From contig NZ_CP007451.1 in assembly GCF_000626635.1 (NCBI RefSeq), positions 4,756,501 through 4,820,500 of the forward strand: a stretch of DNA of 64,000 bases, read 5' to 3'. The notes beneath the pieces were generated by a model. The model saw only the letters and a list, made by a program, of their open reading frames with translations, ran no database searches and was not told the origin of the DNA. This document shows positions 29,105-38,254 of the stretch, piece after piece (the stretch's first letter is position 1; every line of letters starts with the position of its first letter). The DNA is from Draconibacterium orientale (GTDB taxonomy: Bacteria > Bacteroidota > Bacteroidia > Bacteroidales > Prolixibacteraceae). Made by a program: the position numbers and the translations under genes.

Positions 29105-32100
29105 ATGAAAAAAATTGTACAACACACACTAACACTTATTTTTCTACTGGTTTTTGCAACCGGTGTTAAAGCAGAAAACGATTCGAGATTGCTGCGCTAT
29201 CCCGACATCAATAACAACCTGGTGGCTTTTGTTTATGCCGGCGATATCTGGACGGTAAGCGCAAACGGCGGCGATGCCAAAAGGTTAACCTCACACGAAG
29301 GGATGGAGTTATTTCCAAAAATTTCTCCCGATGGAAAGCTGATTGCATTTTCGGCCGAATATTCAGGCTCCCGGCAGATTTATGTAATGCCTGCCGAAGG
29401 CGGAACACCCAAACAACTTACCTACTACAACCCGGTGGGAATGATGCCGCCACGAGGTGGTTTCGACAATGTGGTGCTCGACTGGACACCCGACAGTAAA
29501 AATATTCTGATTCGTGGAAACCGTACCATCTGGGGAGAACGAAACGGTAAATATTTCCTGGTAAATATCGACGGTGGACTGGAAAAAGCGCTGCAGATTG
29601 TAAACGGCGGATTTGCCACTTTTTCGCCTGATGCTACAAAATTGTGCTTCACTCCGGTTGACCGCGAATTCCGCTCGTGGAAAAGATACAAAGGTGGCCG
29701 CGCTACCGATCTTTGGATTTACGACCTGGAGAAAGATATTTCGGAGCAAATTACCGATTTTCCCGGCTCCGACCAATGGCCAACATGGTTTGGAAATGAG
29801 ATATTCTTTGCGTCCGATCGCGATTTGAAATTTAACATTTACAGCTACAATACCGACTCCAAAGAAGTAAAACAAATCACCGATTTTGAGGATTTCGATG
29901 TAATGTGGCCATCGGGCGAAAACGGACAGCTGGTTTTCGAAAACGGCGGATACATTTATAAGACCAACCTGGAAAACGGAGAAACCACAAAACTCACCGT
30001 TAACCTGCATTTCGACAATCCCAACCTGCTGCCCTACTTTAAAAATGTAGCCGATAATATTCACAGCTACAGCATTTCGCCAACTGCAAAACGGGCTTTA
30101 TTTGATGCCCGCGGCGATATTTTCTCGGTTCCGGCAGAAAAAGGAATTACCGAGAATTTAACCAACACTCAAGGCGTTCGCGAAATTTATCCGCAGTGGT
30201 CGCCAAACGGGAAATACATTTCGTACTATTCGGACGAAAGCGGCGAATACGAAATTTACCTGCTGGAAAATAAAGAAGGTGCCCAACCCGAGCAGATAAC
30301 CAAAAACTCATCGGCATGGAAATACGACAGCCAGTGGTCGCCAAACAGCAAGTACATGGTTTATTCCGACCGCACGTTAAAACTGAAACTGCTGAACGTT
30401 GAAACAAAAAAAGAAGTTACAATCGACCACGCCGCACAGAGTGAGATTCGTTCGTATAATTTCTCGCCCGACTCGAAATGGGTAACCTACACAAAGGAAG
30501 CGGCGAACGGACAAACGGCAATTTGGGTGTACAACCTTGAAAACGAAAAAACCATCCAGCTCACCGACGATCGTTTTAACGATTACTCACCCGTTTTTTC
30601 AAGCGATGGAGAATACCTGTTCTTCCTGTCGAACCGCGACTTTAACCTCGATTTCTCCAGCTTCGAATTCAGCTATCTCTATAACAATGCCACACGCATT
30701 TATGCGATGATATTGAAAAATGACGGCGAAAATATTTTCAAATTCGAAAACGATGTGGAGCCGGTAAAATCGGATGCAGAAGAAACGAAAAACGGCAACA
30801 AGGAAGAAAAGAACGAAGATGTAGCAATTGATGTTGAAAACATTAATCAGCGCATTATTGCTCTTCCATTAAATTCGGGTAATTATGGAAACTTGCTGGC
30901 TGTTGAAAACGGCGTGATTTACATTAACGGTGGAAAATTACAGCGTTACAACTTAAAAGACAGGAAAGAAGAAACCATTGTGGAAGGAACCCGCCAGGCC
31001 ATTATTTCGGCCGATGGAGAATCGATAATGTATCGTCCGGGAAGGGATTTTGCCATTGCCAAAATTAAACCCGGAATAAAATCGGGAGATGGAAAAATAA
31101 ATCTCGACAATCTGGAAATGAAAATCGACCCGAAACAGGAATGGGAACAGATTTACAAAGACGGCTGGCGCATTTTCCGCGACTATTTCTATGTAAACAA
31201 CCTGCATGGTGTAAAATGGGATGCCATAAAAGAAAACTATCAGCAATTGCTGCCCTATGTGGGGCACCGCGCCGATCTCGATTACCTTTTCCACGAAATT
31301 ATTTCGGAGGCCAATGCCGGTCATGCTTATGCCAACTGGGGCGATTTTAAACAGGTAAAACGTGTTCAAGGTGGTCTTTTGGGAGCCGTTCTTACCGCCG
31401 ACACCAAAGCCGGACGGTACAAAATTTCGCAAATTTACAAAGGCCAGAACTGGAACGAATCGCTGCGTTCGCCATTAACGGAACAGGGAATTGATGTAAA
31501 CATAGGCGACTATATCATCAGCATAAACGGTACGAACATCACAACCAACGACAATCCGTACCTGGCTTTGGAAAACACCGCCGATAAACGAATTGAGATA
31601 AAAGTGAACGCCGAGCCAAAAGCCGAAGGCGCGCGCGCATCAATAGTAAAGCCCATTGCCAGCGAACAAAACCTGCGCTACTACAACTGGGTACTGGAAA
31701 GACGTGCCATGGTGGATAAACTTTCGGGCGGACGAATTGGCTATATCCACGTGCCCAACACGGCCGTAGAAGGAAACCGCGAATTGTTTAAAGGCATGTA
31801 CGCCTACCACAACAAAGAGGCGCTGATTATTGACGACCGTTATAACGGTGGTGGATTTATTCCCGATGTAATGGCCGACCTGCTCGACCGGAAAACACTG
31901 AGTTACTGGCAGCGAAATGGCCTAACACCAATGAAAACGCCCGCCATTGCTCACGACGGACCAAAAGCAATGTTGATTAACGGTTATTCCTCATCGGGTG
32001 GCGATGCTTTCCCGTATTATTTCAAAAAGAAAGGACTGGGAACACTGATCGGCACAAGAACCTGGGGAGGTTTGGTTGGAATTTCGGGAAATGCCGAACT

Positions 32101-32347
32101 GGTTGATGGCGGTTACATCGCCGTTCCGCGCTTTGGTATTTTTAACGACCAAGGCGAATGGATTATCGAAGGCGTTGGTGTTTCGCCCGATATAAAAGTG
32201 GTTGACCGCCCCGAGCAACTGGCCAAAGGCGAAGATCCCGGAATAGAAAAAGCCGTTGAAGTTCTGCTACAGGAACTGCAGAAAAATCCGGTGAAAAAGG
32301 TGGAAGCACCGGCTCCTCCTGATCGCTCAGAGTGGAGAGAAGAATAG
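29105..32347 (+). CDS. Tricorn-like S41 protease, exported
   Basis: A 1080-residue peptidase with a signal peptide (MKKIVQHTLTLIFLLVFATGVKA). Residues about 30-560 contain PD40-type beta-propeller repeats (IYVMPAEGGTPKQLTYY, LWIYDLEKDISEQITDF). A lysine- and glutamate-rich linker follows near 560-590, then a core with His740 (NAGHAYANWG), a PDZ domain (about 755-850) and the serine hydrolase part with Ser964 in YSSSGGDAFP and GVGVSPD. Positions of His and Ser closely match the tricorn protease. Tricorn degrades oligopeptides; the signal peptide here puts the activity in the periplasm. A terminator follows at 32395. Confidence 0.92.
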   Translation: MKKIVQHTLTLIFLLVFATGVKAENDSRLLRYPDINNNLVAFVYAGDIWTVSANGGDAKRLTSHEGMELFPKISPDGKLIAFSAEYSGSRQIYVMPAEGGTPKQLTYYNPVGMMPPRGGFDNVVLDWTPDSKNILIRGNRTIWGERNGKYFLVNIDGGLEKALQIVNGGFATFSPDATKLCFTPVDREFRSWKRYKGGRATDLWIYDLEKDISEQITDFPGSDQWPTWFGNEIFFASDRDLKFNIYSYNTDSKEVKQITDFEDFDVMWPSGENGQLVFENGGYIYKTNLENGETTKLTVNLHFDNPNLLPYFKNVADNIHSYSISPTAKRALFDARGDIFSVPAEKGITENLTNTQGVREIYPQWSPNGKYISYYSDESGEYEIYLLENKEGAQPEQITKNSSAWKYDSQWSPNSKYMVYSDRTLKLKLLNVETKKEVTIDHAAQSEIRSYNFSPDSKWVTYTKEAANGQTAIWVYNLENEKTIQLTDDRFNDYSPVFSSDGEYLFFLSNRDFNLDFSSFEFSYLYNNATRIYAMILKNDGENIFKFENDVEPVKSDAEETKNGNKEEKNEDVAIDVENINQRIIALPLNSGNYGNLLAVENGVIYINGGKLQRYNLKDRKEETIVEGTRQAIISADGESIMYRPGRDFAIAKIKPGIKSGDGKINLDNLEMKIDPKQEWEQIYKDGWRIFRDYFYVNNLHGVKWDAIKENYQQLLPYVGHRADLDYLFHEIISEANAGHAYANWGDFKQVKRVQGGLLGAVLTADTKAGRYKISQIYKGQNWNESLRSPLTEQGIDVNIGDYIISINGTNITTNDNPYLALENTADKRIEIKVNAEPKAEGARASIVKPIASEQNLRYYNWVLERRAMVDKLSGGRIGYIHVPNTAVEGNRELFKGMYAYHNKEALIIDDRYNGGGFIPDVMADLLDRKTLSYWQRNGLTPMKTPAIAHDGPKAMLINGYSSSGGDAFPYYFKKKGLGTLIGTRTWGGLVGISGNAELVDGGYIAVPRFGIFNDQGEWIIEGVGVSPDIKVVDRPEQLAKGEDPGIEKAVEVLLQELQKNPVKKVEAPAPPDRSEWREE

Positions 32348-32357
32348 TAATTGAACA

Positions 32358-32854
32358 CTGATGACGCGGATTTTACAGAAATTCGCCGAACAATAAAAAA
32401 AGCGCAAAACGGATTAAAACTGTATTGCGCTTTTTTGTTGAAAGTCGATCAACGAGAGACAGCTATTTTTCGTCCGAAAGTCCGGGCAATCAGTGATCCG
32501 CGAACGATGTCGGACGATTTCCTTTGGTCATTTCATCCCGATGCAACACAGTGGGTTAATCACATTCGACGCTTTCAGTGCTATCTTAACGTTGTACTTC
32601 TACTCATATCCCGAAGGGATAAAATTGGATTAACCTCGGGTGCAACCCGGGGGAGATATGAAAGGTTATCAAAGGCGCAATCAAAAAGCTATTCAAGGCA
32701 CAATTGCTGTATGCGCCTTCTAATCCGACTATTTTTATGAAATGCTGTTGACGATCCACACTCTCATTCCTGTTTGTTATTCGCGGGAATCAGTTTTGTT
32801 TTTGAACAGCTCGTCTTCCTCTGATGCGGAAATCATTTAAATCCGCGTCATCAG
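32358..32854. repeat. REP-like pair bracketing a 500-bp non-coding block
   Basis: CTGATGACGCGGATTT (32358-32373) and its exact inverse (32839-32854) bracket the block; one more step outward matches with a single mismatch (AACACTG against CAGCGTT). Inside are nested hairpins ATCCC-GAA-GGGAT (about 32608) and CGGGT-GCA-ACCCG (about 32638), flanked by TCATAT and ATATGA, and AAGGCGCA/TGCGCCTT arms (about 32666 and 32713). The long open frame through it is not convincing as a gene. The right arm ends just before a promoter. Confidence 0.65.
32395..32436 (+). terminator. Intrinsic terminator after the tricorn-like gene
   Basis: AAAAAAAGCGCAA (32395-32407) pairs with TTGCGCTTTTTT (32425-32436), loop 17 nt. 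Confidence 0.8.
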
Positions 32855-32875
32855 CGTTCTGTTTTGTTAAAATTA

Positions 32876-32883
32876 TATATTTG
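32876..32883 (+). promoter_or_regulatory. -7 element of the lipoprotein gene
   Basis: TATATTTG is a perfect match, 26 nt before the ATG at 32909. It begins 22 nt past the right arm of the REP-like repeat, so the -33 region lies on the edge of that repeat (GTTCTG). It supports 32909 as start. Confidence 0.55.
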
Positions 32884-32908
32884 CCCTGCAAACTGTTTTT
32901 ATACCAAA

Positions 32909-34036
32909 ATGAAAAGATCTTACCTTTTAGTACTACTGCTCCCTCTGGTTTTATTTTCATGTTCATCGGGCAAAAAAGCGCTGCAACGTGGCGATTACTA
33001 CCAGGCCATTTCAAAAGCTATTGAACGTTTAAAATCGAACCCAACCAACGACAAAGCTTTAAAAGTATTAAAAGAAGGTTACCCCATGGCCGTTGAGTGG
33101 TCGCAGGAAGAAATTGACCAGACCCTAACCACAAACGAGGCCTTTAAATGGGAACGCACCATTTCGGTTATGAAGCGCGTGAATGCCATGAGCGACCAGA
33201 TAAGAAGCACTCCGGCAGCACGCAAACTATTTCCCGCTCCGAAAACATACACTTCGGAATTAACAATGGCCTACGAAAAAGCAGCCGAAGACCGCTACCA
33301 GGCCGGATTGCAGTTTATGGAACAGGAAACCCGCGAAAGTGCACGAACCGCCTACACCCATTTTGAAAGAGCCGACCAGTGGATTCCCGGGTATAAAGAC
33401 AGCCATGAAAGGATGGCCATTGCTAAAGAACTGGCAACAGTTAATGTAGTGGTTGAGGCCGTAACAGTACACACAAAAGCCTACGAGCTTAGTTCCGGGT
33501 TCTTTTACAACCAGGTGTTTGAATATTTGAACAACCAATTCCCGTCGCATGGTTTTGTAAACTTTTTTTCGCCCAAACAGGCCGAAAATTTTGAGCTAAA
33601 CCCCGACTTTGTGGTGCGCATGGAATTTTACGATTTTTCGGTGGGTAACCTGGTACGCAGCGAAAAAGAAGAAAGCCTTACAAAACGCGTAAAAGTACCG
33701 CTTACCGATACCACTTTTGTAAATAAAACCTACCGTGCCAAATTAAAAACGTATACCGACGAAGTAATTTCGGGTGGCCGCCTGAATTACCGCATTGTGG
33801 ATTTTCAAAACGATAAATTGCTGCGCGACAACCTTATTCCAGGATCTTTTAACTGGGTAAACCAATATGCCATTTTTGCCGGCGACCAGGAAGCTTTAAG
33901 TGATAAACAATATGCACTTACCCAACAGAAAGCAGTTCCGCTGCCACCCCATCAGGATTTATTTATCGAGTTTACAAGGCCCATTTACAAACAACTTACA
34001 ACCGAGCTGAATAGCTTTTTCAGGCGATATAGGTAA
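32909..34036 (+). CDS. Lipoprotein with TPR-like region, unknown function
   Basis: A 375-residue protein whose start KRSYLLVLLLPLVLFSCSSGKK carries a lipobox with Cys17, so it should be lipid-anchored in the envelope. Residues 18-60 look like one or two helical TPR-type repeats (ALQRGDYYQAISKAIERLKSNP). The middle contains helices and a C-terminal part rich in beta strands (RVKVPLTDTTFVNKTYRAK). I do not recognise a family with a known role. I chose the ATG at 32909 over the codon 15 positions upstream because of the promoter at 32876 and the lipoprotein signal. Confidence 0.75.
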   Translation: MKRSYLLVLLLPLVLFSCSSGKKALQRGDYYQAISKAIERLKSNPTNDKALKVLKEGYPMAVEWSQEEIDQTLTTNEAFKWERTISVMKRVNAMSDQIRSTPAARKLFPAPKTYTSELTMAYEKAAEDRYQAGLQFMEQETRESARTAYTHFERADQWIPGYKDSHERMAIAKELATVNVVVEAVTVHTKAYELSSGFFYNQVFEYLNNQFPSHGFVNFFSPKQAENFELNPDFVVRMEFYDFSVGNLVRSEKEESLTKRVKVPLTDTTFVNKTYRAKLKTYTDEVISGGRLNYRIVDFQNDKLLRDNLIPGSFNWVNQYAIFAGDQEALSDKQYALTQQKAVPLPPHQDLFIEFTRPIYKQLTTELNSFFRRYR

Positions 34037-34308
34037 ACCTGGGTTTCAACTGGCCGGATAAAATCAGTGCCGGGCACTGCTGGTGCGCGATTCTATCGCG
34101 TTCCGAAATAAACGAAAACCAAACGATGCAATCGTGCGGCAGCGGGGAGAATAAAGGCGACCAGGCAGAGGCAATATTCTTTTGGCTTATAAGGCCACAT
34201 TCTACGCTGCCGGTTTAGTTCAAATATTGGTTGGTAAGTTCTCTTTCTGCAGTCGCGCAATCATTGCCCAAATAAGTATTGGTTCGGGATGAAATTCTGA
34301 AGAGCAAA
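34037..34308. repeat. Structured intergenic repeat
   Basis: In the 272-bp gap between convergent genes, GCGCGAT-TC-TATCGCG-like arms (about 34086-34100) and ACGAT-GCA-ATCGT (about 34122-34134) form hairpins, with GTGCCGGGCACTGCTGG and CGGCAGCGGGG flanking. GC content is above that of the neighbourhood. It looks like another dispersed palindromic repeat; no second copy is in the window. Confidence 0.35.
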
Positions 34309-36252
34309 TCAGACCGGTTCTTTGGGCCAGTATTCTTCGAGACCCAATTTTTTAACCACTTCTGCAAAACGCGGATCGTTGTGCAGAAATTCAAAATCAG
34401 GGTGATTGATAATCAAATTAAAAAAGTGATAGTTCGGTCGCTTATAAGTGAGGTTTTGTTCCAGCCAGTAAACCGTTTGATCGGCATCCCCGAGAATGGC
34501 ATACCACCAGGCCAGGTAAAAATAGTCGCCGTTCAATCCCTCTACCCGTATCGGATGATTTTTATTCAAATCAATCATCCAATTAAATAAACCGGGCATA
34601 CCCTTTGCCATAAAAACAGCGTCTATTTCTAAGGTATCAACGGTATTATTTGAAAAGCGCGTAACAATATTCTTAAGCATGTCGCGAGCCTCCTCGTCCC
34701 GGTTCAGCTTTACGTAATTCAGGAAAAACAACCACAAATTACTGGCAAATGCGGGATTAAAACTGTGGGCCTCTTCCGTTACTACCAGCGATCGGTTATA
34801 ATCCTTTTCGAAATACGCAATCCAGGCATCAAGATTTTTAACTACCCAGAAATACGGCTCCAGCTCCACGGCCCTGTTTACTTGGTGACGTGATTCGCTG
34901 ACAGGCCCGGTAATCATTAAATACTGTGCATACCACTGCCTTGCCGTAGCAAAATTCGGATTTAATTCTATCGATTTCAGCAGAGTTTCACCGCCTTCGA
35001 ATATATCACGTTGTGCCCACACCAAAAATGCTCCGAGAATAGCATAAGCTTCTGCACATTCAGGGTCAAGTTCAATTGCTTTTTTGCTGAACTCATAACT
35101 ACGCATAAAACCATCGCACGACCGGATTATACCCCAGGCCGATAATTGCATACTGGCATTGGCAAGGCCGGCGTAAGCTTCGGCAAACGTTGAATCTTCG
35201 GCAATAGCCTTTTCGTAATAGGGAATGCTGTTTTTTACACCTTCGGCAGTAAAACCTGTTCGCTGTATACTGTTTGCCTGATGCAAAAGAAAACGGGCCT
35301 GCAGATAATAATCGTAGGCCTTTGCATTCCGGGTTTCAATCTTTTCAATATTGATGACTTCGGACTCGGAAAGTACCATTTATAACTTATTGGCCACCAG
35401 AAGAGCTACTTTCCCCTGAACATCGATAACATTATCGATTTGCCGGTCGTAATAATCCGACCACAAATGATCGTCATCTTTGGCATCGATCAACTGAACA
35501 TTTATCCTTACTTTATCGGCGTATTTGCGTACACTACCCTCAAGAATATATCTTACTCCCAGCTGCTTTGCTATTTCCCGTACCGTTAGCTCTGAATTCT
35601 GCACGAGTTCGGAAGATGTGCGCGAAACTACACGCAACGAAGTAATCCAGTAAAGGTTATTCAGTATGTCTTCGGTAATACCGTCGGCGAAATACTGATT
35701 CGCATCATCATCACTCAAATTTTTGAACGGAAGAACCACTATCGACAATTCATTCTGCTCCGGGCCGTTCATCCGACTTACACCAAACCAGCCCCCTAAG
35801 AAGAGTACGATGAACACCAGTGCTGATAAAAATATGGTTCGGTATATTCGTTGCGTTTTTACAGGTTGCGACTCTGTGGTTTCAGCAATATCATTTTCAA
35901 TACCAGCAGCCGGTTTTATTTTTCGCACTTCGCCGGGGGTACTTCCGAAAAGCTCATGAAAACAATGGCTGAAATAAGTCGGGCTTCCAAAACCTACCTC
36001 GTAAGCAACTTCCGAAATGGTTTTATTACTTTTCTGCAGCAGTTCTTTTGCGTTGTGTAAGCGAATATCGCGAATAAAACTACTTACCGATTTTCCGGTG
36101 GCCGCTTTTACCTTAAAATAAAGATTACTTCTGCTGATATTCATTTCGCGGGCCAGGTTACTCACACCAAAATTCTCGTTGTTTAGGTTGGCTTCAACTA
36201 TGGAAGTCAAGCGGTTTAAAAAAAGCTGGTCTTGCTGAGAATTGGCATTCAT
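34309..36252 (-). pseudogene. AraC-type regulator with membrane, FlgO-like and TPR domains, one in-frame stop
   Basis: Read through one stop, this is a 647-codon protein. Residues 10-105 form an AraC helix-turn-helix domain (FGVSNLAREMNISRSNLYFKVKA, then TISEVAYEVGFGSPTYFSHCF). A membrane helix follows at 125-148 (TIFLSALVFIVLFLGGWFGV), then a FlgO-like domain (SIVVLPFKNLSDDDANQYFADG to DAKDDDHLWSDYYDRQI), and a TPR region from about 292. The stop TAA at 35382-35380 falls between VANKL and MVLSESE in the same frame, at a point where relatives usually continue helically; CAA (Gln) would restore it. As read, the 290-residue half keeps DNA-binding and membrane parts but loses the TPR sensor. The 355-residue second half could be restarted at the ATG at 35379. 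The phased array 36344-36524 is upstream. Confidence 0.8.
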
Positions 36253-36343
36253 TTTCTCGGCCTGTTGACTATCATTAATTTATATTGATTTACGAAATAA
36301 TACAGACTTTGTTTGACTTAAAAAAATTGTTATGAATTGGCAG

Positions 36344-36524
36344 TCCGGCACCACTTTAGGTGTTTCCTGCGCCCTTTTTGCTTATTCCTGCGGCCTTTTT
36401 TTCAGTCCTGCGGCACTATTTCGTAATCCTGCGGCGCAGGGAAGCATAAAATTCATGCAGGGAGGGGTAAAATCGAGCAGGACGCCCAATTAGGTTGCAG
36501 GACGCCCAATAACCTAACAGGACG
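36344..36524. promoter_or_regulatory. Phased palindromic array of TCCTGC/GCAGGA boxes
   Basis: Five TCCTGCGGC-like boxes start at 36344 (degenerate TCCGGC), 36365, 36386, 36406 and 36427; five inverted GCAGGA/G boxes start at 36436, 36457, 36477, 36497 and 36517 (last is ACAGGA). Steps are 20-21 bp, two helical turns, so all boxes face the same side of the DNA. The two halves meet at the palindrome TCCTGCGGCGCAGGGA (36427-36442). The array is 92-272 bp upstream of the AraC-type regulator start and past the terminator of the gene on its other side. It looks like a multi-site operator; AraC-family proteins often bind half-sites about 21 bp apart. Non-coding, and period 20-21 excludes CRISPR. 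Confidence 0.75.
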
Positions 36525-36540
36525 TTATTACAAGAAAGCA

Positions 36541-36577
36541 AAATAAAAAGCCCTCCGAAGCGGAAACAACGGAGGGC
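36541..36577 (-). terminator. Intrinsic terminator of the DUF6588-type gene
   Basis: On the minus strand GCCCTCCG (36577-36570) pairs with CGGAGGGC (36557-36550), followed by TTTTTATTT. It ends the gene at 36633-37724 and leaves the array outside that transcript. Confidence 0.85.
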
Positions 36578-36632
36578 AAACTGTTGTGATTTTAGACCTA
36601 TAGATTTTTTGTAACTGTAAAAAATTTCTTCT

Positions 36633-37724
36633 CTAGCGAAATCCGAAACTAATACCGCCATTATAACTTACATAATTGGCTTTACTGATGGAGCCAAACA
36701 GGCTAAAAAATGCCAACTTCAAGCGAAAGCCTGCATCAATTCCCATGTAATTATCTTTATAACTTAACGCTATCGGGTCTTCTTCCTCGGTCATGGCATT
36801 AAGCAATAATTCGTCGATGTTCGTAATATCCGTGCCCAACTTCGTCGGATCAGGCACCGGGTATTTTCCCAAAATATCAAATGAAGTTTTACTGGAATTA
36901 CCGGTAACCGAGGCAAAAAATGTAATTACCGCAATCTTTTTCGAAACGATTAAGCCATACTTCATATTCTTGGTTGTAAATTCTCCTTTTTGATTCGGAT
37001 CCTGTACATATCCTGCAGGATTTGGAACATCATCACCATAAACAGTATAGTCGAAATCAATTCCCGATTCGCCACTAATATTCGAATACGCCCCAAAAAG
37101 AGCCACATCCATAGGCAAATGCCTGATAACCGGCAACGATTCGCGGATATTATGCTTCAGGCCCAGGCCCCAGAGGCCGGCCTCTGCATCTTCGTTATCA
37201 ATCTCAAATTCTACTTTTGGCACGTAACGTAGTATTACATCGGTATTGGGCAACAAACCGAATGTGGCCTGAATAACCGGAACCGGCACCACATCAACAC
37301 CACTACCTCCGGGCGTAGAGAAATATTCCTCCGGCATGGTCTGACCATTTATCTGAGCATCATAATACAAACTTACCCCATCACCACTACCGGCAGCGGT
37401 AGATGCGATGCTCTGGCCCTCCCGTGCATACACATGTTGCAATCCCAGCTCATTTACATCAAAGGTTTTATCCGATCCGGGAACTTTAAACGCACTAACC
37501 GAAAAAGCCAGGTCGAATCCCCACAACTTATGTGTTTCGGCCGTAAAGTACCACGAATTATTCATGCCCACGCCAAGACCTTTCGCATAAGGCTCTACAT
37601 AGGCATTAATCAACAGATTGGCATCATGTGTTCCAAAACGTAACATATCTGCCACATCCGATTGGGCATGAGAAAATTTAAGGCCTGCCAGGGTTATCAG
37701 TGCAACAAGAAAAAATTTTTTCAT
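36633..37724 (-). CDS. Outer-membrane protein, DUF6588-like
   Basis: A 363-residue protein with a signal peptide (MKKFFLVALITLAGLKFSHAQ). After VADMLRFGTHDANLLINAYVEPYAKGLGVGMNNSWY it alternates strands and turns as a beta barrel would, ending NYVSYNGGISFGFR; Arg-terminated, aromatic before it. The family is, as I recall, DUF6588, with no known function. It lies next to the AraC-type regulator and its box array, on the same strand, but a strong terminator sits between. It may be a regulated target, which is inference. Confidence 0.7.
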   Translation of the reverse strand: MKKFFLVALITLAGLKFSHAQSDVADMLRFGTHDANLLINAYVEPYAKGLGVGMNNSWYFTAETHKLWGFDLAFSVSAFKVPGSDKTFDVNELGLQHVYAREGQSIASTAAGSGDGVSLYYDAQINGQTMPEEYFSTPGGSGVDVVPVPVIQATFGLLPNTDVILRYVPKVEFEIDNEDAEAGLWGLGLKHNIRESLPVIRHLPMDVALFGAYSNISGESGIDFDYTVYGDDVPNPAGYVQDPNQKGEFTTKNMKYGLIVSKKIAVITFFASVTGNSSKTSFDILGKYPVPDPTKLGTDITNIDELLLNAMTEEEDPIALSYKDNYMGIDAGFRLKLAFFSLFGSISKANYVSYNGGISFGFR

Positions 37725-38036
37725 AACAATTACGATTTATTAATGAGTTTGTAAATCAAAATTTGATCCGATACATGCAAGTAAAGAAAAATATCGCGAA
37801 ACCTTAATACCAACTTCTACTATAAAACACAGAATTTTACAAAATAGTATCAATGTGTCTTCTTTGGTAAAATAACTTTTTATGTATTTAGTATTCCTAA
37901 AAAATATTTTAAAGCCTGCCTGGCTTTATTTGGTTCATTTTCCTGATTGCAGAATTGGTGTGAAATTGTTGTTTCATCATTTTTGCTGAAATCAGAATCT
38001 TCCATTTCAATTAATAAGCCATTTTTCATTTTCCTT

Positions 38037-38044
38037 TATCTTTG
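38037..38044 (+). promoter_or_regulatory. Intact promoter of a truncated gene
   Basis: TATCTTTG is a perfect -7 match 22 nt before the ATG at 38066. It fires into an alcohol dehydrogenase remnant of only 34 codons and then toward the FAD/Fe-S dehydrogenase gene. Confidence 0.5.
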
Positions 38045-38065
38045 AAAACATAAAAACCGAACGAA

Positions 38066-38170
38066 ATGAAAGCAGCAGTTCTTACAAAATACAAGCAGGT
38101 TGAATGGAACGAGGTTGAAAATCCGGCTGAAAACATAAAAATCCTGCTTGATTTTAACACGACTGAATAA
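38066..38170 (+). pseudogene. Alcohol dehydrogenase N-terminal remnant
   Basis: An ATG opens MKAAVLTKYKQVEWNEVENP, the usual start of zinc-dependent medium-chain alcohol/polyol dehydrogenases (MKAAVL...W.EV..P). After about 21 residues the similarity ends and the frame closes at TAA (38168-38170). The remainder of such an enzyme, over 300 residues, is absent, so an internal deletion is likely. The promoter at 38037 is intact. Identification rests on a short stretch and is tentative. Confidence 0.55.
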
Positions 38171-38209
38171 AAACTGCATCGGAAATTTTAACATACATGA
38201 CGCGTAAAA

Positions 38210-38244
38210 TTTGTATGACATATTATAAACTATTACTAAATTTG
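38210..38244 (+). promoter_or_regulatory. Promoter of the FAD/Fe-S dehydrogenase
   Basis: TTTG (38210-38213) and TAAATTTG (38237-38244) are 23 nt apart. The start codon follows 10 nt after the -7 element, giving a nearly leaderless message. Confidence 0.5.
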
Positions 38245-38254
38245 TGCTTTTCGA

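Noticed and set aside
32351-32740. 129-codon frame after the tricorn-like gene
   Set aside because: It reads through a terminator and hairpin-rich repeats; no domain and no promoter is visible.
35380-35382. Stop codon decoded as an amino acid
   Set aside because: TAA is not used for selenocysteine or pyrrolysine, and no recoding structure was seen; a nonsense mutation or sequence error is simpler.
36344-36524. CRISPR array
   Set aside because: Repeat units are about 6-9 bp at 20-21 bp steps with both orientations; CRISPR repeats are longer, in one orientation, and no cas gene is present.
36416-36661. 81-codon frame on the minus strand over the box array
   Set aside because: It runs through the phased array, the terminator and into the DUF6588 gene; repeats of 20-21 bp do not preserve a frame.
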